Made by a program: the position numbers and the translations under genes
Shown here: positions 1-5,201 of the stretch, in pieces
Layout of the letters: the number at the start of each line of letters is the position of its first letter
How positions within the stretch are numbered: the first letter of the stretch is position 1
NCBI GenBank assembly: GCA_016303085.1
Contig: JAEDMI010000113.1
Coordinates: 1-8,007, forward strand
DNA from: Acetatifactor sp.
Lineage (GTDB): Bacteria > Bacillota > Clostridia > Lachnospirales > Lachnospiraceae
Length of the DNA stretch: 8,007 nt
Direction of reading: 5' to 3'
Notes under the pieces: model-generated
The model's database searches: none
Told to the model about the DNA's origin: nothing
What the model saw: the letters and a program-made list of their open reading frames with translations, nothing else

Positions 1-36
1 CGTGTCTGGATTCGGTACGCAGGGGAAACAATAACC

Positions 37-387
37 TTAACTATGGGAAACGGGGTAGTCAAAGTACGGAACCGGATTCTCCGCATCCGCTAACGGCACA
101 AATATCGGGCCGTGCGGGTCGTGATCCCCATGATGATTATAAAAGATTTTCCTCTGTACCGCCGCCACCTCATATTTCCGAATCACCGCATTGACTTTCA
201 CTTTATCACAACAATCATGGTCTTTCTCGCATTTTTTATGCTTCTCTCTGCAATCGTCCGTATGGCAGGGGCAAGTATCGCAATACAGGGCTCCCGGATG
301 AAAGTCCTCCGCAAAGTTTGCTCTCTCCGGGTCTGTGGGCTCTCTCTTTACGCTTCCGTCAGGGTTCAGCACACCCAGCGGCGGCAC
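37..387 (-). CDS. N-terminal stub of a multicopper-oxidase-like protein (truncated, probably non-functional)
   Basis: This is a 116-residue frame from a GTG at 385-387 to TAA at 37-39. I chose the GTG because it lies one base after the upstream TAG and has GAGGAA (392-397) as a ribosome site; the frame stays open further upstream but there only shadows the DUF2935 gene. Residues 36-60 are cysteine-rich (CDTCPCHTDDC, then C53, C59, C60; seven Cys in all), which suggests metal binding. Residues 66-99 (NAVIRKYEVAAVQ, FYNHHGDHDPHG, IFVPL) resemble, from memory, the start of the large clostridial multicopper-oxidase-like proteins. Those continue for hundreds of residues with cupredoxin domains; here the frame stops after PVPYFDYPVSHS. 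In the family I would expect extra sequence between FVPLADA and ENPVPYFDYP, so an internal deletion plus frameshift is likely. It is coupled to the DUF2935 gene. The family call is inference; the stub length and Cys cluster are seen directly. Confidence 0.5.
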   Translation of the reverse strand: MPPLGVLNPDGSVKREPTDPERANFAEDFHPGALYCDTCPCHTDDCREKHKKCEKDHDCCDKVKVNAVIRKYEVAAVQRKIFYNHHGDHDPHGPIFVPLADAENPVPYFDYPVSHS

Positions 388-388
388 C

Positions 389-1189
389 CTATTCCTCACT
401 GCCTGTTTCCAGCAGGCGAATATAGTGGTTGGCTTCCCGAAGCACATGGTCTGCAAGCAACGGCAAGATGATAGAAGCAATCTCACAGTTTAAGATGCCC
501 TTTGTTCCTGCTGCCTTAAAATCCCGTATTTTCAGGGTTTCTGCCAGAGCCTCCTCCGTCAGCCCCATAGCCCTGCAGTCCTGCCTTCTTGCCTGTTCCA
601 AAAGTTCCCTGAATTCCATGGCATACTTAAGATTTTTGTAAGAGAGTTGCCGATTGTTCAGCAGCTCCTCCACTGTCGTAAAATATAACCTTGCTTCCCT
701 CAGAATATGCTCAATCAACAGAGGATAGTTGACCGTGAAAAGCTTTCCATCCCTGACCTCCCGAAGAATACTCTCCTTAAATGCAATGAATTCATTCAAC
801 AGCCGCAATGCCCGCCTGTTCAGATTGTTTACTGCACTGACAAGCTCCCTGTCCGCGTTTATCCGGCGCCCGGGGAGCAGTTTCTTCTCCTGCCGCGTTA
901 TCTCACTGTCTATGGGCACTCCACTCAGCTTTTCCGTACATTCCTCCGCCGATAACGTAAATTCCGTCACCAGTTCATCAGAATTGATTATCCATCGGTT
1001 TACTCTCCCGTTGCCCAGCCGTACCGCATCCCGAAGCAACTCCTCAAACTGCCGTCTGAACCAATCGGCTTTTTCGATACATGCCTTGTCCGCACACACA
1101 AATCCCGCTTCCAGAAAAAGTCCGTGCTCCTTCATGATTCTGGCAAAGAAAAGATGTGTTTCCAGCGATAATATTGCATAATTTTCCAT
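389..1189 (-). CDS. DUF2935 family protein, second repeat apparently shortened
   Basis: This 266-residue cytoplasmic helical protein has no signal peptide or membrane segment. It matches clostridial DUF2935 proteins, helical-bundle repeats of unknown function. Repeat 1 begins with helix ETHLFFARIMKEHGLF (10-25, carrying E10, H12, E21, H22) and ends with NYPLLIEHILREARLYF (154-170, with E160, H161, E165). Repeat 2 ends with the equivalent helix ILPLLADHVLREANHYIRLL (241-260). Conserved-looking Glu and His in the paired helices suggest metal binding, but that is inference. The odd point is the start of repeat 2: linker VEELLNNRQLSYKNL (173-187) runs straight into YAMEFRELLEQA (189-200), which aligns with WFRRQFEELLRDA of repeat 1. 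The helix like residues 10-25 is therefore missing from repeat 2, about 30 residues. The ATG at 1187-1189 has a weak GAGAG ribosome site. The multicopper-oxidase-like stub follows one base after its stop. Confidence 0.75.
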   Translation of the reverse strand: MENYAILSLETHLFFARIMKEHGLFLEAGFVCADKACIEKADWFRRQFEELLRDAVRLGNGRVNRWIINSDELVTEFTLSAEECTEKLSGVPIDSEITRQEKKLLPGRRINADRELVSAVNNLNRRALRLLNEFIAFKESILREVRDGKLFTVNYPLLIEHILREARLYFTTVEELLNNRQLSYKNLKYAMEFRELLEQARRQDCRAMGLTEEALAETLKIRDFKAAGTKGILNCEIASIILPLLADHVLREANHYIRLLETGSEE

Positions 1190-1224
1190 TTGCTCTCATA
1201 CATTTATAGTTTATTGTTCTATCT

Positions 1225-1230
1225 ATTATA
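1225..1230 (-). promoter_or_regulatory. Candidate -10 box upstream of the DUF2935 gene
   Basis: A perfect TATAAT on the minus strand lies 35 bases before the DUF2935 start codon in the 91-bp spacer after the deacetylase gene. No good -35 hexamer sits 16-18 bases further upstream, so this is a weak or activator-dependent promoter candidate. It would make DUF2935 and the following stub a separate transcript. Confidence 0.4.
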
Positions 1231-1280
1231 CGCGGAACAAGAGAGCAGGGTGTTTTCCTTTTACGCCAAGGCTTTCCTAT

Positions 1281-2006
1281 TTAATCAAACAATATCTCCT
1301 CCACCGTCACGAAGGTATACCCCTCTTCCGTCAGCTCGTCTATGGCCTTTAGCGCCGCTGTCACGGAGGTATCAAAATAATCGTGCATGAGGATAATGTC
1401 ATTCTCCTCCACCTTATCTACAATCTTCTCTGTGATACATGCCACATTACTGGAACACCAATCCAAAGGGTCTACCGTCCAAAGTACCGGAAACATGTTC
1501 AGCTCCTTCTCGAAACTCTTGTCCCATGAGCCGTAAGGCGGGCGCACATATTCCACCTCCTCGCCGGTTATCCCCTCAATAATTTCGTTTGTGTGAATCA
1601 GCTCCTGCTTAAATGTTTCCCGGTTGCTCTTTGTCAGCTGGATGTGGCTATAGGTATGATTCCCTATCAGGTGTCCCTCCTCCTGCATCCGCTTAATAAT
1701 ATCCGGGTGCAGTTCCGCGTGCTCCCCCGTGACGAAAAATGTGGCATGTACTCCCCTCTCCTTCAGACCGTCCAAAAGCTGCCCCGTATAGGAAGGATGG
1801 GGGCCGTCATCGAAGGTGATGGCAATCTTTTTAATGTCTTCAAGCTCTCCGTCCGATGCCTCTTCTGTTACGGTTCTCACGGCACCCACCGTCCGGACAA
1901 CGGTTGCTCCGCCTGCCGCCTCCGCATTCTTCGCCTCCCATATGCCCAGGAACAACAATCCCACGCACAAATCAAACAAAAGTATTGCCGTAAATGTTTT
2001 TTTCAT
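1281..2006 (-). CDS. Secreted polysaccharide deacetylase (NodB-type, carbohydrate esterase family 4)
   Basis: This 241-residue protein probably removes acetyl groups from N-acetylated cell-wall sugars (peptidoglycan or a related polymer) outside the membrane. It starts with a signal peptide: MKKT, a hydrophobic core at residues 5-21, and an AEA site before A31. A low-complexity linker runs to about 58. The NodB domain then has all expected motifs: TFDDGP (64-69, with catalytic-base and metal Asp at D66-D67), GNHTYSH (115-121, metal ligands H117 and H121), RPPYG (155-159), a WTVDPLDW motif (176-183) and LMHD (206-209, with H208). The domain looks complete and active. The ATG at 2004-2006 has only a weak ribosome site, but the lysine-rich signal start supports it. 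It stands alone between the ABC remnant and the DUF2935 gene; no clear terminator is seen after it. The exact substrate cannot be told from sequence. Confidence 0.9.
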   Translation of the reverse strand: MKKTFTAILLFDLCVGLLFLGIWEAKNAEAAGGATVVRTVGAVRTVTEEASDGELEDIKKIAITFDDGPHPSYTGQLLDGLKERGVHATFFVTGEHAELHPDIIKRMQEEGHLIGNHTYSHIQLTKSNRETFKQELIHTNEIIEGITGEEVEYVRPPYGSWDKSFEKELNMFPVLWTVDPLDWCSSNVACITEKIVDKVEENDIILMHDYFDTSVTAALKAIDELTEEGYTFVTVEEILFD

Positions 2007-2094
2007 AGCATTAACCCGATTCCGCCATCTCTCAAAGAAGTATATGCCGATGTCACGCTTTCCTTTCCGTCAACTTTGCACTTTAAGGGCAGTG
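2007..2094 (-). other. 88-bp spacer before the deacetylase gene
   Basis: This gap lies between the stop of the ABC remnant and the deacetylase start. A TTGACG (+ strand cgtcaa at 2069-2074) could be a -35, but the nearest -10-like TATACT is 23 bases away, too far for a normal sigma-A promoter. I see no terminator hairpin. The deacetylase could be read through from the promoter at 2713-2741. Confidence 0.3.
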
Positions 2095-2678
2095 TTACGT
2101 TGCAAATCCGGCGTACTGCGTCATATAAAGTTCGTAATATCTGCCTCTCCGGGAAAGAAGTTCTTCATACCGGACACATCCTCCTGCATAATGGCATTGA
2201 TGTTGTCCAACTGTGCCTGTAATTTGAGAAACAGCGGATTTGCCATGCCAAGACAAACTGCAAGGCAGCCCACGATAAACGGAAATGCACAAAGTACAAT
2301 AAGTCCGAAATCCCTGTTCAGCCGAAACATGAAGAAAATACTTCCGAACATCAGAAGTGAGGTCCGAATCATGCCCCGCACAAACTGAGAGACATAATTC
2401 TGCACCTGCGTAATGTCATTTGTCACCCGCGTCACCAGAGAACCGGTTCCAAACCGATCAAGCTGGGGAAAAGAGAAGGTCATGATTTTCCGAAAACAAT
2501 CTTTTCGCATTTCATTCCCGATATTTTGTCCCGACAAATGTACGAACACATTGTTCATGGAGCCGCATACGTCTCCAAACAAAACAAGTCCGATCATCTG
2601 AGCGCCCAATGTCCATATGATGTGAAGGTTTCCTCCGTTTGATATTCCGATAACAACAAAAATGCGTAAACCCAACAT
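2095..2678 (-). pseudogene. Deletion remnant of an ABC exporter (transmembrane fragment fused out of frame to a C-terminal tail)
   Basis: Reading left from 2678, one frame encodes part of an exporter transmembrane domain. It contains IGISNGG, then EMRKDCFRKIMTFSFPQLD, RFGTGSLVTRVTNDITQVQN, and LDNINAIMQEDVSGM, as in the first subunit of heterodimeric exporters. That frame ends in KNFFPGEADITNFI and a TGA at 2121-2123. At about 2160-2172 the coding sense switches by one base: the other frame reads RYEELLSRRG then RYYELYMTQYAGFAT and stops with TAA at 2095-2097. That is a typical ABC exporter C-terminus. The rest of the transmembrane domain and the whole ATP-binding domain (Walker A, signature, Walker B) are absent, and about 50 residues are missing at the N-terminus. 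It could be one gene with an internal deletion, or the front of one gene joined to the end of an adjacent partner gene. The 185-residue open frame may be annotated elsewhere as an intact small protein, but it cannot transport. Confidence 0.8.
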
Positions 2679-2693
2679 CTGGATTTACGCATT
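2661..2693 (-). terminator. Hairpin with T-run, candidate intrinsic terminator or attenuator
   Basis: Perfect 10-bp arms (AATGCGTAAA at 2661-2670 and its complement at 2684-2693) enclose a 13-base loop. On the minus strand the 3' arm runs into TTTTTGTTGTT, as in an intrinsic terminator; the plus strand has no T-run. It lies 60 bases past the DUF2798-like stop and only about 20 bases past the promoter at 2713-2741. The stem is AT-rich, so it may be weak. ABC homology starts immediately after it, so it may mark a deletion endpoint. Confidence 0.5.
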
Positions 2694-2712
2694 CCGCTAC
2701 TCGACGCTTCTT

Positions 2713-2741
2713 ATTTTAGCAACGGTATTTCGGAAAGTCAA
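2713..2741 (-). promoter_or_regulatory. Sigma-A-like promoter reading toward the ABC remnant
   Basis: On the minus strand TTGACT (2736-2741) and TAAAAT (2713-2718) are separated by exactly 17 bases, with TGC directly before the -10 as an extended element. Each hexamer matches the consensus at five of six positions. Transcription would start near 2706 and meet the hairpin at 2661-2693 almost at once. It is the best promoter match in the window. Confidence 0.6.
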
Positions 2742-2743
2742 GT
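2728..2743. repeat. Left copy of a near-direct repeat flanking the DUF2798-like gene
   Basis: TTTCGGAAAGTCAAGT here matches TTTCCGAAAGTCAAAT at 3356-3371 in 14 of 16 positions. Weaker similarity (8 of 13) continues on the right-hand side. The copy contains the -35 hexamer of the promoter at 2713-2741. Confidence 0.45.
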
Positions 2744-2753
2744 CTGCATAATG

Positions 2754-3221
2754 TTATCCGGCTTTTATACTTTTCCGAAACAAAGCCTTAAACAAAGTAC
2801 GCACCAGGGGCTGTATGAAAAACAGCTGTGTAAAAAAGGCAAAGGGAAAATTGAAACAAACTAGCTTCAGCCAGTTCGCCAACAAGGTAAACAAGTTGAA
2901 ACCTGCATAATACGGATAATAAAACAATGCTGCCAAAAAGCTCATAGCGGGACACATCAACCCTACCGTTGTACATATGATTGCACTTTCAAAATGCATG
3001 GGATGGCTGATCTTAGAGTCAAATACCCTGCAGGCCAGCTTAAACGAGCAGGGGCTGCCCATTATGCACTCCAGACCATAAGCAAAGCAGAACTCAACGA
3101 GAATCACCGCCATTAACGTATTCCCGTTTACCACATAAAGACTGTAAAAAACATAGGCATGAACTGTTACAAGTACCGTCAAGAATGCAAATACCATTCT
3201 TTGAAATTGATTCTTTGGCAT
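2754..3221 (-). CDS. Small four-helix membrane protein, DUF2798-like
   Basis: This 155-residue integral membrane protein starts at the ATG at 3219-3221, which follows AAGGAGA at 3231-3237 with nine bases between. An upstream in-frame ATG at 3273-3275 lacks a ribosome site and would add an 18-residue Cys- and Arg-containing lead that looks unreal. Four hydrophobic segments lie at about residues 8-31, 35-56, 78-102 and 108-138, with a basic start (MPKNQFQR) and a basic end (LFRKSIKAG). The arrangement of two similar halves, and the motif ICTTVGLMCPAMSFLAA (81-97), resemble DUF2798 membrane proteins of clostridia. Their function is unknown. Cysteines are scattered through the helices (45, 52, 58, 64, 83, 90, 122). 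The gene and its flanks look richer in AT than the neighbouring ABC operon. It stands alone, with its own upstream spacer and a hairpin downstream. The family call is from memory. Confidence 0.7.
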   Translation of the reverse strand: MPKNQFQRMVFAFLTVLVTVHAYVFYSLYVVNGNTLMAVILVEFCFAYGLECIMGSPCSFKLACRVFDSKISHPMHFESAIICTTVGLMCPAMSFLAALFYYPYYAGFNLFTLLANWLKLVCFNFPFAFFTQLFFIQPLVRTLFKALFRKSIKAG

Positions 3222-3422
3222 AATCTGAAATCTCCTTTTCTCCTGACATAAAAAACACAAGCCGGCTGCACGCATCTGATAATATGTAACATAGTTTTAC
3301 CGTAATCAGATTTACGTGCTGAGCACAACTTGTGTCGTTTATGTCGATTATTTAATTTCCGAAAGTCAAATTAGCACAATTTAGCATAAAAAGTCAAATA
3401 ATTTTTGATTTCCTCTTGTCAT
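3222..3422 (-). promoter_or_regulatory. AT-rich 201-bp spacer with promoter-like and palindromic elements
   Basis: No gene is visible here. Reading leftward it holds a TTGACT (3392-3397) and an extended -10, TGC-TAATTT (-10 at 3368-3373), 18 bases apart, which could start the DUF2798-like transcript. A second TTGACT (3364-3369) sits in the repeat copy at 3356-3371 but has no good -10. Two overlapping odd palindromes lie at 3316-3326 (GTGCTGAGCAC) and 3324-3334 (CACAACTTGTG), preceded by CGTAA/TTACG arms at 3301-3316; these could be operator sites. The ribosome site AAGGAGA is at 3231-3237. I see no strong terminator for the ABC operon that ends at 3423. Confidence 0.4.
3356..3371. repeat. Right copy of the near-direct repeat flanking the DUF2798-like gene
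   Basis: TTTCCGAAAGTCAAAT pairs with the copy at 2728-2743 (14 of 16 identical). The shared core AAGTCAA also occurs a third time at 3391-3397. On the minus strand each core reads as a TTGACT -35 hexamer, so repeated promoter elements are a simple alternative to a duplicated insertion site. Confidence 0.45.
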
Positions 3423-5201
3423 TTACTCAAACTGTGCATTATATAGTTTCCGATACAAACCGCCCCGCTCCATCAGTTCCCTGTGGGTGCCCTGCTCCAC
3501 CACCTCACCGTCGTTGACCACCAGAATCAAATCCGCGTGTTCTATGGTAGAGAGCCTGTGAGCAATGACAAAACAGGTCTTCCCCTCCATGAGCTTCAAC
3601 ATCGCCTTTTGAATCTGCCGCTCCGTGCGTGTGTCCACGTTGGAGGTTGCTTCGTCCAGAATCAGCATCTTGGCATCCAGAAGCATGGCTCTGGCAATGG
3701 TCAGCAGCTGCTTCTGTCCCTTGGAAATATTAGTTCCCTCATCCGTCAGGATGGTGTTATACCCCTCGGGCAGACGCCTGATGAAGGAATGAATATGTGC
3801 CGCTTTCGCTGCTGCCTCCACATCCTCCCTGGAGGCGCCTTCCTTTCCGTAAGCCAGATTTTCGTAAATGCTTCCGTAGAACAGCCAGGTGTCCTGTAGG
3901 ACCATGGCATATGCCCGCCGCAGACTCTTTCTGGTAAAGGTATCAGCCAGTCTCCCGTCCACCAAAACATTACCGCTGTCCGGGTCGTAAAATCGCATGA
4001 GCAGATTAATCAGGGTGGTTTTTCCCGCTCCTGTAGGCCCTACAATAGCGATGAGCTTTCCCGGCTCCGCCCGGAAGCTCAGGTCATGTATAATGGTTTT
4101 CTCCGGCACGTAACCAAAACGTACATGTTCCAACCTGACTTCTCCCCTGACCTCCGTCAGTTCCTCCGCATCCGCCCTGTCCGCCGCCTCCGGCTCTTCG
4201 TCTATCAGTCTGAACACCCGCTCTGCCGCTGCCAGCGCAGACTGCAGTTCACTGAAAATATTTGCTGCCTCATTGATGGGTCCTGAAAACTTTCTGGAAT
4301 ACAGCACAAAGGAAGAAATATCTCCTACGCTCATACTGCCCGCCAGATACAACAGTGCGCCGAACACACTGATAAGAGACAGGGACAGATTATTGATAAA
4401 ATTGACGCAGGGTCCTACAATGCTTCCGTAATACTCTGCCCTATAATAGGCATCCACCGCGTCCTTGTTCTTTTTGTCGAAACGTTTCTGTGTATACTCT
4501 TCTCTGCCATATGCTTTCAGGGTCTTCTGGCCGGTTATCATTTCCTCCACAAATCCGTTCATCTCACCCAGTCTGGCGGAGCGTTGCCTGAAAAGCGGTC
4601 TGGTCTTACCCGTAATACTCTTTGTAATGAAAACCGACAATGGTACCGTAAAAGCGAACACCAAAACCAGCTTGGGCGAAATGGTAAGCATCATCACAAG
4701 TGCACCAACCACTGTGATAACCGTGGTCAAAAGCTGTACCAGATCATTGGACAGCGAAGCATTCACCGTATCGATATCGTAGGAAATACGGCTGATAATA
4801 TCTCCTGTCTGGTGTACATCAAAATATCCCACGGGCAGGGTCATCAGGCGCTCAAACACATCCTGGCGCATCCGATAGACCACCTTTCGGCTGATGGTCA
4901 GCATGAGAACCTGCAATCCATATGACATGGCGGCGGAGACCACATAAAACCCGGCCATCCACGCTGCATAATAAAATACCCTGTTAAAGTCCACCGCTCC
5001 TCTACCCGGCTCAATGGCACCGATGGAAAGCCCCGTCAGTTTTGGTCCGATCAGGGAAAAGAGATTACTTCCCAGCGTACAGACCATAGCCAGCAGAAGC
5101 AGCCATTTGTATTGTAGCATATATTTACCCAGGCGTAGGATTGTACCTCCGGAATATCTCTTTTGGAGTGCCGCTTTTTCCGTATTTACCTCTTTTCTCA
5201 T
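3423..5201 (-). CDS. ABC exporter subunit with canonical ATPase site (second gene of heterodimer pair)
   Basis: This 592-residue half-transporter has six membrane helices (about residues 30-315) fused to an ATP-binding domain (about 352-590). It resembles the catalytic subunit of heterodimeric multidrug or peptide exporters (TM288/BmrD type). Visible motifs are A-loop Y364, Walker A GPTGAGKTT (388-396), Q-loop Q436, signature ISKGQ (492-496), Walker B MLILDE (512-517, catalytic E517), D-loop SNVD (520-523) and switch H548. The signature departs from LSGGQ; in heterodimers that motif faces the partner's degenerate site, and here the partner has one. The ATG at 5199-5201 overlaps the stop of the upstream ABC gene as ATGA and has a strong AGGGAGGT nine bases before it, so the two subunits are translationally coupled. 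The domain order is complete with no frameshift. Substrate is unknown: drug, peptide and lipid export are all possible. Confidence 0.92.
   Translation of the reverse strand: MRKEVNTEKAALQKRYSGGTILRLGKYMLQYKWLLLLAMVCTLGSNLFSLIGPKLTGLSIGAIEPGRGAVDFNRVFYYAAWMAGFYVVSAAMSYGLQVLMLTISRKVVYRMRQDVFERLMTLPVGYFDVHQTGDIISRISYDIDTVNASLSNDLVQLLTTVITVVGALVMMLTISPKLVLVFAFTVPLSVFITKSITGKTRPLFRQRSARLGEMNGFVEEMITGQKTLKAYGREEYTQKRFDKKNKDAVDAYYRAEYYGSIVGPCVNFINNLSLSLISVFGALLYLAGSMSVGDISSFVLYSRKFSGPINEAANIFSELQSALAAAERVFRLIDEEPEAADRADAEELTEVRGEVRLEHVRFGYVPEKTIIHDLSFRAEPGKLIAIVGPTGAGKTTLINLLMRFYDPDSGNVLVDGRLADTFTRKSLRRAYAMVLQDTWLFYGSIYENLAYGKEGASREDVEAAAKAAHIHSFIRRLPEGYNTILTDEGTNISKGQKQLLTIARAMLLDAKMLILDEATSNVDTRTERQIQKAMLKLMEGKTCFVIAHRLSTIEHADLILVVNDGEVVEQGTHRELMERGGLYRKLYNAQFE

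Noticed and set aside
729..1181. Open plus-strand frame opposite the DUF2935 gene
   Set aside because: Serine-rich shadow of a well-supported minus gene, with no recognisable motif.
2028..2074. Sigma-A or sporulation-type promoter before the deacetylase gene
   Set aside because: The TTGACG and TATACT are 23 bases apart, and matches to sporulation sigma consensus are too weak to support.
1593..2388. Long plus-strand frames across the deacetylase start and ABC remnant
   Set aside because: They cross several minus features, lack ribosome sites and domains, and are antisense shadows.
3222..3275. Upstream ATG at 3273-3275 for the DUF2798-like protein
   Set aside because: No ribosome site, whereas a strong AAGGAGA precedes the ATG at 3219-3221, which starts the usual MPK sequence.
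3390..3408. AT-rich dyad AAAAAGTCAAATAATTTTT as terminator of the ABC operon
   Set aside because: Short all-AT arms cannot form a stable stem, and it overlaps a better promoter reading.
3483..3899. Plus-strand frame opposite the second ABC subunit
   Set aside because: Antisense to the conserved ATP-binding domain; the composition follows the opposite strand.
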